Counted from the first letter of the stretch, positions 1 to 6,719 are shown. The stretch is 6,883 nt of DNA from Parvularcula sp. (GCA_003506635.1 DNZB01000128.1:1041-7923); one strand, 5' to 3'. Notes: a model not told the origin generated them from the sequence alone. Numbers and translations: made by a program.

Positions 1-1246
1 CGCCGAGGATGATGGCGTTGACCTTGCCTTCCACAGGGAAGGGCGCAGCCTCCGCCGCGATCGATCGTGCGAACAGCGCGTCTTTCATGGCGGGCAGGCT
101 CGCGGCGATCCCGGCGATGTCGGCGTCATAGCGCCAGGGCCAGCCGTTCGTGCGCCAGGCATGCGCGCCGGCGCCCGCTGCGATCATCATCGCCGCGAGC
201 GCGATCCCGGCGAACCTTGCATTTCGGGCGCGCGGCTTCCGGAAGGGTGTTTCGATGAAGCGCCAAGACGCCCAGCCAAGCGCAACGCTCAGCGTCACGA
301 TGAGAATCTGTTCGGCCGGCGAGAGCGCATCGCCGAACGCGTATTTGTAAAAGACGACAATCGGCCAGTGGACGAGATAGAGCGAATAGGAAATCCGGCC
401 GATGAAAACGCTGACAGGGTTCTGCAGGAGCGTGCGCGCGGCGCGCGTCTCGCCGGCGACGATGATCGCCGCAGCGCCAAGCGCCGGTGGCAGCGCCGCA
501 ATCCCTGGAACGCGCGCTGAGGCGTCGTAAAGGAGAACCGGCGCGCAAATCGCAACGAGGCCAACCGCGCTCAGCGCTTCGCGCATCCTCGGCGTCAGAA
601 GCGCGCGTTCCCTTGCAGCGAGAATGGCGAGCGCGCCGATGGCGAATTCGCTGACGCGATACGGGAAATGGAAAAAAACTTCGGCCGGATGATGACCGAT
701 GCGCGCTTCGGCGGCAATCAGCGCGACAAGACCCAAAGCGAAAATCGCCGGCCACAGGAGCGATCGCGCGAACCGCCGGAGACCGACAAGCAAGAGCGGC
801 CAGACGAGATAGAACTGCTCTTCGACCGCGAGCGACCAGGTGTGAAGAAGCGGTTTGACGCTCGCGCTCGCGTCGAAATAGCCAGCCTCCGACCAGAAGA
901 AGATATTGGAAAGATAGAACGAGGCGGACGCCGCCGACGCGCCGAGGCTGCGCATGTGCTCCGGCGTCATCAACAGCGCGCCGGCGATCAGCGTCAGCGC
1001 GATCGTGACGAGGAGCGCCGGCGCAAGGCGCCGCAAGCGCCGGAGATAAAAGGCCCCGAAGCTGAACGATCCCGCCGCCGCGTCATCGAGGATGATGCGC
1101 GTGATCAGAAATCCGCTGATGACGAAAAAGACATCGACGCCGAGATAACCGCCGTCGAACCCCGGAACATCCGCATGAAAGAGGAGAACGGCGCCGACCG
1201 CAAGCGCGCGAAGACCATCGATCTCGCGCCGATAGCCGCCGGACAT
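1..1246 (-). CDS. Acyltransferase 3 (OafA/YrhL) family membrane protein, probably with C-terminal SGNH domain; 3' end outside window
   Basis: The first 415 residues are visible in an uninterrupted frame; the gene runs off the left edge with no stop. Family hallmarks are clear: REIDGLRALAV and His24 near the N-terminus, GVDVFFVISGFLIT (36-49), FYLRRLRRLAPALL (66-79) and HTWSLAVEEQFYLVWP (135-150). In this family the N-terminal His and the Arg-rich motif are implicated in acyl transfer. About ten hydrophobic segments follow, up to roughly residue 345, then a further one (about 355-373). The last visible residues, KVNAIILG, resemble the opening strand of an SGNH domain, where DSH would come next; this is inference. 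Such proteins usually O-acetylate envelope or exported polysaccharides; the substrate here cannot be read. The ATG at 1246 places the first motif at the usual distance and has a G-run about 5 bases upstream. It lies 36 bp after the zeta gene, so cotranscription is likely. Confidence 0.9.
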   Translation of the reverse strand, partial: MSGGYRREIDGLRALAVGAVLLFHADVPGFDGGYLGVDVFFVISGFLITRIILDDAAAGSFSFGAFYLRRLRRLAPALLVTIALTLIAGALLMTPEHMRSLGASAASASFYLSNIFFWSEAGYFDASASVKPLLHTWSLAVEEQFYLVWPLLLVGLRRFARSLLWPAIFALGLVALIAAEARIGHHPAEVFFHFPYRVSEFAIGALAILAARERALLTPRMREALSAVGLVAICAPVLLYDASARVPGIAALPPALGAAAIIVAGETRAARTLLQNPVSVFIGRISYSLYLVHWPIVVFYKYAFGDALSPAEQILIVTLSVALGWASWRFIETPFRKPRARNARFAGIALAAMMIAAGAGAHAWRTNGWPWRYDADIAGIAASLPAMKDALFARSIAAEAAPFPVEGKVNAIILG

Positions 1247-1282
1247 TCGGCCCCCCTGATGATCGTACGGGTCAGACCGCCG

Positions 1283-1606
1283 TCAGCCTTGCTCCTTCAA
1301 CTGGCGGATCGCCTCGGCCATGAATTCGTCCATGTGCCGGCGGATCTGGTGGTCGGACTGGCCGACTCCTGCGGCGTCTAGGTCCGATTTGATCTTGCGG
1401 AAAACGTCTTCGTCGCCCGCTTCCTCGAAGTCCGCCTTGACGACCGATTTGGCATAGTCATCGGCCTCTTCGCCGGAAAGGCCCATTAGGCCAGCCGCCC
1501 ATTGGCCAAGGAGCTTGTTGCGGCGGGCCCCCGCCTTGAACTTCAAGGTTTCGTCATGGGCGAATTTCTTCTCGAAGCTGTCTTTTCGATCGTCGAAATT
1601 AGCCAT
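1283..1606 (-). CDS. F1-ATPase inhibitor subunit zeta (DUF1476 family)
   Basis: A 107-residue soluble, charged, mostly helical protein beginning MANFDDRKDSFEKKFAHDE and continuing FKAGARRNKLLGQWAAGLMG, the recognisable DUF1476 pattern. The family includes Paracoccus denitrificans zeta, which blocks ATP hydrolysis by F1-ATPase by inserting its N-terminal segment, much as IF1 does in mitochondria. That N-terminal segment is intact here (about residues 1-19), followed by the conserved helical bundle (EEADDYAKSVVKADFEEAGDEDVFRKI). Length is normal for the family. The ATG at 1606 is the natural start because FDDR follows it at once; an AGGA lies 11 bases upstream, slightly far. The gene diverges from purC, an arrangement I recall from other Rhizobiales, and is followed by the acyltransferase. 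Inhibitory strength varies among alphaproteobacteria, so activity in this species is inferred. Confidence 0.9.
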   Translation of the reverse strand: MANFDDRKDSFEKKFAHDETLKFKAGARRNKLLGQWAAGLMGLSGEEADDYAKSVVKADFEEAGDEDVFRKIKSDLDAAGVGQSDHQIRRHMDEFMAEAIRQLKEQG

Positions 1607-1647
1607 AGACTTTGATTTCCTTACGTTTTTCGCGCCGGCACGAAGCC

Positions 1648-1676
1648 CTTTTACCTGTCGGTCGCCGCCGCCGCAA
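1648..1676 (-). promoter_or_regulatory. Candidate sigma-70-type promoter for the zeta gene
   Basis: Read on the minus strand: TTGCGG (1676-1671), a 17-bp spacer, then TAAAAG (1653-1648), matching four of six positions of TATAAT. Initiation near 1641 would give a leader of about 35 nt before the ATG at 1606. The -35 resembles the TTGCGC seen before both antiporter genes. This is pattern reading only. Confidence 0.4.
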
Positions 1677-1738
1677 TGCAGAAGCGTGGAATTGCTGCGC
1701 TGCGGCGATAGACGCCGCCCGCAGGATGGATGTAGGGG

Positions 1739-1767
1739 TTTTCGGGCGGGAGGGAAGCGCGTATAGC
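1739..1767 (+). promoter_or_regulatory. Weak candidate promoter for purC
   Basis: TTTTCG (1739-1744), 17 bp, TATAGC (1762-1767). The -10 is a fair match (four of six) and the -35 a poor one (three of six). A transcript starting near 1774 would have a leader of about 58 nt. It is the best placed pair I see between the zeta gene and purC. I see no purine-responsive riboswitch in this leader. Confidence 0.25.
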
Positions 1768-1831
1768 GCCCGCCTCCGATCGACCGGCATGGCCGGCGCC
1801 GATCGCTACCGGCCGGGAAGGATCAATGAAA

Positions 1832-2608
1832 ATGGCTCGCCGCAAGCAGGTCTATGAGGGCAAGGCCAAGATCCTCTTCGAAGGGCCCGAGCCCGGTACG
1901 CTCATCCAGTATTTCAAGGACGACGCGACCGCGTTCAACAACCAGAAGCGCGCGGTGCTGGAAGGCAAGGGCGTCCTCAACAACCGTATCTCCGAATTCA
2001 TCATGCAAGGCCTGGAGCGGATCGGTGTGCCGACGCATTTCATCCGGCGGCTCAACATGCGCGAGCAGCTGATCCGACATGTCGAGATCATTCCGCTCGA
2101 AGTGGTGGTGCGCAATGTGGCCGCCGGCTCGCTGGTCAAGCGGCTCGGCCTTGAGGAGGGTTCGCAGCTGCCGCGCTCGGTCGTTGAATTCTATTACAAG
2201 AACGACGCGCTCGGCGATCCGATCGTGTCGGAAGAACACATCACGGCGTTCAACTGGGCGACCCCCCAGGAAATCGACGACATGATGGCGCTCGCCTTGC
2301 GCATCAATGATTTCCTGTCCGGTCTTTTCGCGGGCGTCGGCATCAAGCTCGTCGATTTCAAGGTCGAGTTCGGCCGCCAGTACGAAGGCGACATGGTGCG
2401 GCTCATCCTCGCGGACGAGATCAGCCCGGATGGATGCCGCCTTTGGGATATCGAAACCGGCGCGATCATGGACAAGGACCGTTTCCGCAAGGACCTCGGC
2501 GGCGTCACCGAAGCCTATCGCGAAGTGGCCAAGCGCCTTGGCATTCTCAAGGATAACGGCGCCAATGGCGCAACCGGGCCGGTGCTCGTCAGCGATAACG
2601 GCAAGTAG
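1832..2608 (+). CDS. purC: Phosphoribosylaminoimidazole-succinocarboxamide synthase (SAICAR synthetase)
   Basis: Catalyses the ATP-dependent joining of CAIR and aspartate to give SAICAR in cytosolic de novo purine synthesis. The 258-residue product has the full family layout: [10 protein letters not shown] at the start (8-17), the first signature [15 protein letters not shown] (86-100), the second signature LVDFKVEFG (173-181), DEISPD (195-200) and [11 protein letters not shown] (214-224). Length is normal and no motif is broken. Two ATGs lie two codons apart, at 1826 and 1832. I chose 1832 because related proteins begin seven residues before YEGK and the AGGA at 1819-1822 is then 9 nt away, against 3 nt for 1826; the longer start would give 260 residues. 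The C-terminal tail after residue 240 is Gly/Asn-rich and probably flexible. purS, often a close downstream neighbour of purC, is here about 4.2 kb away. Confidence 0.97.
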   Translation: MARRKQVYEGKAKILFEGPEPGTLIQYFKDDATAFNNQKRAVLEGKGVLNNRISEFIMQGLERIGVPTHFIRRLNMREQLIRHVEIIPLEVVVRNVAAGSLVKRLGLEEGSQLPRSVVEFYYKNDALGDPIVSEEHITAFNWATPQEIDDMMALALRINDFLSGLFAGVGIKLVDFKVEFGRQYEGDMVRLILADEISPDGCRLWDIETGAIMDKDRFRKDLGGVTEAYREVAKRLGILKDNGANGATGPVLVSDNGK

Positions 2609-2634
2609 CGGCGCGGCCGGCCGGCCTACTGAAT

Positions 2635-2653
2635 CGCGCGGTCGCGCCGCGCG
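2635..2653 (+). terminator. GC hairpin downstream of purC, possible terminator
   Basis: A perfect 7-bp stem (CGCGCGG / CCGCGCG) with a 5-nt loop begins 26 nt after the purC stop. No T-run follows, so it is not a classic intrinsic terminator; it could be a pause or RNA-stability structure. A 12-bp GGCC/CCGG palindrome (2615-2626) lies between it and the stop codon. Confidence 0.3.
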
Positions 2654-2748
2654 GTACGCGGGCGAGTTCGTCTTACAGTCATATGCGCGTCACAAAAGCT
2701 TCAAAAAACAATCATAGCCCCCGGCGCACTTTGTGCGGGATGCAATCG

Positions 2749-3489
2749 ATGCGCAAATTCGCGATCGCAATCGTTTTCTTTCTGACTTTTATGTCTTCGC
2801 TTTCAAGCGTGGTGCGCGCGCAGAGCACCAGCGCGGTCTCAGGATCGGAAGTCACCAAAGGCGAACATCTGTTCGACTATCGCTTCGCCTATTCGCCAGA
2901 GAACGACGGCCAAGACGAAGGCTTCGTCCATCGCTTCCATTATCAGTACGGGGTTTCAGAGCGACTGCGCGGCCGTGCGCTCATCACTTTTAGCAAGCGA
3001 GGCGCCGAACCGTTGAAAGCGAGAATCGCGAGTCTCGAAGCGCTCTACCAGGTCAAGGAACGCAAGGGAAAATCCGGCTGGGCTTCGGCGATCCGGCTGG
3101 ACGGCAATATCCCGCTCGAAGCGCGCAAGCCCGGACGCGGCCGCATCGCCTGGCACAATCAGTATGACTTTGAAAACGGCGTCGAACTTCGCGGCGTACT
3201 GCTGGTCGGGCGGGAGTTCGGTGATCGCGCGCGCGACGGCGCCTCGATCGAATCGCGCGAGGAAGCGACTTACAGGCTTAATTCAGACGTGCGCATCGGC
3301 GCGCAAATGTTCAATATCTATGGAACGACGGCCGGGTTCGGCGCTTTCGACGAACAGCGCCACCAGATCGGACCGGTGGTGAAGGGAAGGCTCGGCAAGC
3401 ACCTGCGCTATGAAGCGAGCGCGCTTGCAGGCGTTTCGAAAGCGGCGTCAGACGCAGACTTCCGCATCTTTTTCAGTTATGCGATGTAG
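2749..3489 (+). CDS. Secreted protein of unknown family, possible outer-membrane beta-barrel
   Basis: I do not recognise this family. From the ATG at 2749 the product is 246 residues with a clear signal peptide: RK, a hydrophobic core (about residues 4-22), then VRA before a likely cleavage after Ala24. The mature part has no further membrane helix. It is rich in Tyr/Phe and short alternating polar-hydrophobic stretches separated by charged or Gly turns (YRFAYSP, HRFHYQYG, WHNQYDFENGVELRGVLLVG, QMFNIYGTTAGFG), and it ends in FRIFFSYAM. That pattern suggests a small barrel, inferred by eye only. In-frame ATGs also occur at 2683 (268 residues) and 2740 (249). I prefer 2749 because the signal peptide then starts cleanly and GCGGGA lies about 8 nt upstream; 2683 has no ribosome-binding site. 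It converges on the antiporter genes and follows purC by 140 bp, with an A-rich patch at 2690-2710 but no promoter I would call. Confidence 0.7.
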   Translation: MRKFAIAIVFFLTFMSSLSSVVRAQSTSAVSGSEVTKGEHLFDYRFAYSPENDGQDEGFVHRFHYQYGVSERLRGRALITFSKRGAEPLKARIASLEALYQVKERKGKSGWASAIRLDGNIPLEARKPGRGRIAWHNQYDFENGVELRGVLLVGREFGDRARDGASIESREEATYRLNSDVRIGAQMFNIYGTTAGFGAFDEQRHQIGPVVKGRLGKHLRYEASALAGVSKAASDADFRIFFSYAM

Positions 3490-3789
3490 CTGGACCGGGC
3501 GCCGCGCCGCTTTCTTGAAATTTGAGAACTGGCCATTGCCGTCGTTGCCGCGCGCCGACAGCGCTTCGCCAGTTCTCGCGGGGACAGCTTACGGTTGTCG
3601 CCTTCGCCCGTAATGTTTTGACCCGCGCCGACGGCGTCGACTTCTGCGAGACGAGGGCGCGCCCGGCGCGCGCCTCTGCAGCGACGTCCGGCGCGACGGC
3701 GTTCGCCGCAAGAACCGGGCTGGGGCGCATTCAAAATCGCTAATCCTGTCCCCGCGCGTGAAAATTCGGCCGCGCGCCGCATCAACGCA
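3490..3789. other. Convergent intergenic region with inverted repeats, no convincing gene
   Basis: This 300-bp stretch separates the ends of two converging genes. Short frames in it (73 and 109 codons) are Arg/Ala-rich and lack ribosome-binding sites, so I call none. It holds a perfect 10-bp inverted repeat, GAGAACTGGC (3524-3533) with GCCAGTTCTC (3568-3577), around a 34-nt loop. A perfect 11-bp pair, CGCGGGGACAG (3577-3587) and CTGTCCCCGCG (3746-3756), begins at the last base of the first. A GC-rich imperfect hairpin centres near 3663. Near the left end GGCG-CCG-CGCC (3498-3508) precedes TTTCTT, a weak terminator-like shape for the plus-strand gene. Confidence 0.6.
3761..3779 (-). terminator. 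Candidate intrinsic terminator of the downstream nhaD-like gene
   Basis: On the minus strand, 10 nt after the TGA at 3792-3790, CGGC and GCCG (3779-3776 and 3770-3767) enclose a 5-nt GCGCG loop, followed directly by AATTTT (3766-3761). The stem is only 4 bp but all G-C. Position, orientation and the T-rich tail fit the end of the antiporter transcript. Confidence 0.4.
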
Positions 3790-5139
3790 TCAGTGACCCC
3801 CGTCATCCGTGATCATCGATGGCGCTGTCAGTCTGTGCGGCTCGTGCGGGTGCCAGCCCAGCGTCAGATAAAGCGCGAAGAAACCGACGACATAGGCGAC
3901 GATGATCCACCAGCCGCCGGCGATCCATTTGAAGACGGACTTGGCCTCCGGATAAAGGTTCGACACCGCGACGCCTGCGCTCGATCCGAACCACACCATC
4001 GATCCGCCGAAGCCGACGGCGAAGGCGAGGATGCCCCAGTCGAAGCCGCCCTGCTTCAACGCGAGCGCGGTCAGCGGAATATTGTCGAAGACGGATGATA
4101 TGAAGCCGAGTCCGAACGACGTCTGCCAGCTCGCCGGCGGCAGCGCCTGAACGGGCATCAGGGACGCGCAGGTGACGAGCGCGAGCAGGAACAGCGATCC
4201 CTTGAGGCTGTCTGTAGCGACCTTGAGATTGGGCTTGCGCAACAAGCCGCCGACAATAATTGCGAACCAGACCGCGAGGCCGATCATGGGGATGACGTCC
4301 AGCAGCTTTGGCGCATAAAGGTTCGCGCCCGCGTTTGCCCCGACGGCGCTTACGAGAATGAAGACGACGACGCCGATTCGGCCCCAATCGACCTTGTGAT
4401 GGCCGATCTCGTGCTTCTGGATCGGCGAATAGGCCTGCTGCTTCAGCGACAGCGGGATCGCGAAAACGGCCCAGGCGACCGCAGCGGCGATATAGGCGTG
4501 AAGTACGTCAAGTGGTGAGACGCCGTCGATCCACATCATCGTCGTCGTGGTGTCGCCGACGACGGAACCCGCGCCGCCGGCGTTTGACGCCGCAACAATC
4601 GCCGCGAGATAGCCGATATGCACTTTCTCAAACACGTGCTTTGCAATGACGCCGCCGATTAGCGCCGCCGCTATGTTGTCAAGGAAACCGGATACGACCC
4701 ACACCATGCCGAGGAGCGCAAGCGGTCCCATCCAGTTGTCGGGCAGAAAGCGGGGCATCACTTCCGGCGCGCCGCTGTCCTCGAAATGGCGCGATAGCAC
4801 CGCGAAGCCGAGAAGAAGGAGGAGGAGGTTCGAAAGGATGATTCGCTCATGCCACATATGGGCGAGGAGGCCCCCGACCCCTGGTCCGGGCGGAAAGCCG
4901 GTGAAAATGAACTTGTATACGATGATGATCGAAAGACCCGTCACTGCGACGGTGAAAGTCCGATGGTGGAAAAGGGCTACGGAAAGGAGCGTCGCGCCAA
5001 ATAGAAAGAAATCGACCGGAACGCCGAAGAGTTTGGGACCGGCGACAGCGGCCCCGCCGGCGGCGGCGGCGGCGAGCGCCGGCCCGGCGAACAAGATCGA
5101 AAATATTGCGACAATGGCTCCAGTCAGCAGCCGGTGCAT
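3790..5139 (-). CDS. nhaD: NhaD-type Na+/H+ antiporter, second (downstream) copy
   Basis: Predicted to exchange cytoplasmic Na+ (or Li+) for protons across the inner membrane. The 449-residue protein is almost wholly hydrophobic after a signal-peptide-like N-terminus (about 1-23, ending ALA). NhaD/IT-superfamily motifs appear in both half-repeats: GFLDNIAAALIGG (151-163), SNAGGAGSVVGDTTTTMMW (185-203), SSVFDNIPLTALA (348-360) and GFGGSMVWFGSSAG (376-389). From memory, mutagenesis of Vibrio cholerae NhaD found the equivalent Ser/Asp/Asn and Asn/Asp/Thr clusters essential; all are present (S150, D154, N155; N186, D196, T198, T199; S348, D352, N353). A His-rich loop (HEIGHHK, 243-249) and a C-terminal GWHPHEPH (428-435) stand out. 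The ATG at 5139 has GAGGGA 3 nt upstream and gives the clean signal sequence; a GTG at 5169 would add ten charged residues. Members of the same superfamily move arsenite or carboxylates, so the substrate is inferred. Confidence 0.85.
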   Translation of the reverse strand: MHRLLTGAIVAIFSILFAGPALAAAAAGGAAVAGPKLFGVPVDFFLFGATLLSVALFHHRTFTVAVTGLSIIIVYKFIFTGFPPGPGVGGLLAHMWHERIILSNLLLLLLGFAVLSRHFEDSGAPEVMPRFLPDNWMGPLALLGMVWVVSGFLDNIAAALIGGVIAKHVFEKVHIGYLAAIVAASNAGGAGSVVGDTTTTMMWIDGVSPLDVLHAYIAAAVAWAVFAIPLSLKQQAYSPIQKHEIGHHKVDWGRIGVVVFILVSAVGANAGANLYAPKLLDVIPMIGLAVWFAIIVGGLLRKPNLKVATDSLKGSLFLLALVTCASLMPVQALPPASWQTSFGLGFISSVFDNIPLTALALKQGGFDWGILAFAVGFGGSMVWFGSSAGVAVSNLYPEAKSVFKWIAGGWWIIVAYVVGFFALYLTLGWHPHEPHRLTAPSMITDDGGH

Positions 5140-5189
5140 CCGTCCCTCTCTTTCGCTTAATACGCCCACTTGCCCGAATGGGCGCGCGA

Positions 5190-5218
5190 ACGCTAGACGC
5201 GCGAGGCGAGGCGCGCAA
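5190..5218 (-). promoter_or_regulatory. Candidate promoter of the downstream nhaD-like gene
   Basis: Minus strand: TTGCGC (5218-5213), 17-bp spacer, TAGCGT (5195-5190). Initiation near 5183 would give a leader of about 44 nt. The same pair with the same spacing, preceded by AACCG and followed by TCGCGC, occurs before the upstream paralogue, so the boxes are conserved between copies while the spacers differ. The match to the standard -10 is poor. Confidence 0.45.
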
Positions 5219-5243
5219 CGGTTCCAAGGGGACAGCCGCGTCG

Positions 5244-6626
5244 CTAATGCGGCGCGGCCTCACCATCCAGATTGAGGCTTGAATGCGAGGGCGTTTCGGC
5301 GCCGGTCCGCTTGTGCGGCTCGTGCGGGTGCCAGCCGATCGCAAAAAATAACGCGAAAAACCCCGCGACATAGCCGAGCGCGACCCACCAGCCATTGAGG
5401 AGCCAGCGGAACACCGACTTTCCTTCCGGAAACATATTGGTGAGCGCTACGCCCGCGGACGATCCGAACCAGATCATCGAGCCGCCGAAGCCGACGGCGT
5501 AAGCGAGAACGCCCCAGTCATAGCCGCCCTGTTTGATCGCCAGCGCCGTCAGCGGGATATTATCGAAAACGGCCGAGACGAAGCCGAGGCCAAGCGCCGT
5601 CTGCCAGCTCGCCGGCGGCAGGGATTCGACCGGCATCAGCGATGCGCAGGTGACAAGCGAGAGCAGGAACAGGGTTCCCTTGAAACCGCTGATGACGACC
5701 TTGAAATCCGGAAAACGGATGATCCCGGTGACTATGATCGCCGCCCAGACGCCAAGACCAATCACCGGCAGCTGGTCCAGCAGATGAGGCGCGCGCAGAT
5801 TGGCGAAGATGTTCGCGCCGATCGCTGACAGCAAAATGGCGGCGACGACGAAGAGGCGCACGAAATCGACGGGCTGCGAGGTGTCCGCCCGCTTCTGGAT
5901 CGGGCTGTGGCGCTGCTGAACGATGGACAGCGGAATGGCGTAAATAAAGAAGCCGACGCCGGCCGCGACATAGGCGTGCACGACATCAAGAGGGTTAATC
6001 CCGTCGATCCACATCATCGTCGTCGTCGTGTCGCCGACGACCGAGCCGGAGCCGCCCGCATTCGACGCCGCGACAATCGCCGCAAGAAATCCGATGTGCA
6101 CCCTGTCATAGATCGCCTTGGCGACGACGCCGCCGATCAGCGCCGCGGCGATGTTGTCGAGGAAGGAGGACAGCACGAAGATCATGCCGAGAAGCACGAG
6201 GCCGCCCTTCCAGTCATCGGGCAAAACCCTCGGGATCATCTCGGGCGCATTGCTCTGCTCGAATTGGCGCGACAACACCGCAAAGCCGAGGAGAAGGAGG
6301 AAGAGGTTCGAGAGGACGATGCGCTCATGCCAGAGCGCCTGGGTAAGGCCATCAAGTCCCGGCCCGAAGGTAAAGCCCGTGACGAAAAACTTGTAGCCGA
6401 TGATCGCCGCGAGCCCGGTGACGGCGACGGTGAATGTCCGGTGATGGAAGAGCGCAACGCCGATCAGCGTCGCCCCAAACAGAAAAAACTCGAACGGAAC
6501 GCCGCCGACAAGAAAACCGGGCGACGGTGCATAGGAAGCGCCTGCCTCCGCGGCCGACGCCGGGGACGTGACGATAGGCGCAAGACAAGCCGCAAGCGCG
6601 GGGATGCCCCACAGCGACTTCCGCAT
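5244..6626 (-). CDS. nhaD: NhaD-type Na+/H+ antiporter, first (upstream) copy
   Basis: The tandem paralogue of the gene at 3790-5139, predicted to have the same role. By hand count 275 of 396 core residues are identical, without gaps (residues 43-438 here against 40-435 there). The product has 460 residues: a signal-peptide-like start (MRKS, hydrophobic to about 21, ASA at 23-25), then FLDNIAAALIGG (155-166), SNAGGSGSVVGDTTTTMMW (188-206), SAVFDNIPLTALA (351-363), GFGGSMIWFGSSAG (379-392) and GWHPHEPH (431-438). All predicted ion-path Asp, Asn, Ser and Thr positions are kept. It differs from its partner mainly in the signal sequence, the central loop (RADTSQP instead of the His-rich HEIGHHK) and a longer, Ser/His-containing C-tail. 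I chose the ATG at 6626 because AGGAG lies 8 nt upstream; an ATG at 6650 would add eight residues. The 104-bp gap to the next copy contains that copy's promoter-like boxes, so the two may not be a strict operon. Confidence 0.85.
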   Translation of the reverse strand: MRKSLWGIPALAACLAPIVTSPASAAEAGASYAPSPGFLVGGVPFEFFLFGATLIGVALFHHRTFTVAVTGLAAIIGYKFFVTGFTFGPGLDGLTQALWHERIVLSNLFLLLLGFAVLSRQFEQSNAPEMIPRVLPDDWKGGLVLLGMIFVLSSFLDNIAAALIGGVVAKAIYDRVHIGFLAAIVAASNAGGSGSVVGDTTTTMMWIDGINPLDVVHAYVAAGVGFFIYAIPLSIVQQRHSPIQKRADTSQPVDFVRLFVVAAILLSAIGANIFANLRAPHLLDQLPVIGLGVWAAIIVTGIIRFPDFKVVISGFKGTLFLLSLVTCASLMPVESLPPASWQTALGLGFVSAVFDNIPLTALAIKQGGYDWGVLAYAVGFGGSMIWFGSSAGVALTNMFPEGKSVFRWLLNGWWVALGYVAGFFALFFAIGWHPHEPHKRTGAETPSHSSLNLDGEAAPH

Positions 6627-6674
6627 CAGACAATCTCCTATTGACGCCATCCCCCCCCGGGGAGAGCGGCGCGA

Positions 6675-6703
6675 AAACTAGACCCGGCGCAGATGCTGCG
6701 CAA
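6675..6703 (-). promoter_or_regulatory. Candidate promoter of the upstream nhaD-like gene
   Basis: Minus strand: TTGCGC (6703-6698), 17-bp spacer, TAGTTT (6680-6675), with the ATG about 49 nt beyond the -10. The layout matches that before the paralogue at 5190-5218. The perfect dyad GCGCAG-ATG-CTGCGC (6687-6701) covers part of the spacer and the -35, so a repressor there could block this promoter; that role is inferred. Confidence 0.45.
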
Positions 6704-6719
6704 TCGGTTACGTTCGCCC

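Noticed and set aside
126..755. Minus-strand open frame of 209 codons inside the acyltransferase gene
   Set aside because: It is the same strand in another frame, Arg/Ser/Cys-rich and without motifs. The true frame lacks a stop only because the window ends.
668..1381. Long plus-strand open frame of 237 codons opposite the acyltransferase and zeta genes
   Set aside because: It is a charged, Arg/Glu-rich, low-complexity translation with no family motif, antisense to a frame with clear acyltransferase motifs; high GC produces such shadows.
1607..1831. Possible purine riboswitch ahead of purC
   Set aside because: I could not find the purine-riboswitch three-way junction or any other known aptamer pattern here, and short GC dyads alone are not evidence.
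3477..3806. Minus-strand open frame of 109 codons in the convergent intergenic region, and plus frames such as 3522-3743
   Set aside because: Compositionally biased (Arg/Ala), no ribosome-binding site, overlaps the end of the antiporter gene, and no recognisable domain.
3746..5234. CTGTCCCC (3746-3753) and GGGGACAG (5227-5234) as inverted flanks of the downstream antiporter gene
   Set aside because: Only eight bases match, extension fails at once on both sides, and no transposase or target duplication is present.
6013..6033. CATCATCGTCGTCGTCGTG trinucleotide run, echoed near 4535
   Set aside because: It is the coding of the conserved TTTTMMW segment in both antiporters, not a microsatellite.
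5907..6644. Plus-strand open frame of 245 codons opposite the upstream nhaD-like gene
   Set aside because: Its translation is a highly charged mirror of a membrane protein; the minus frame has conserved transporter motifs. The similar plus frame at 4646-5275 is the matching shadow over the other copy.
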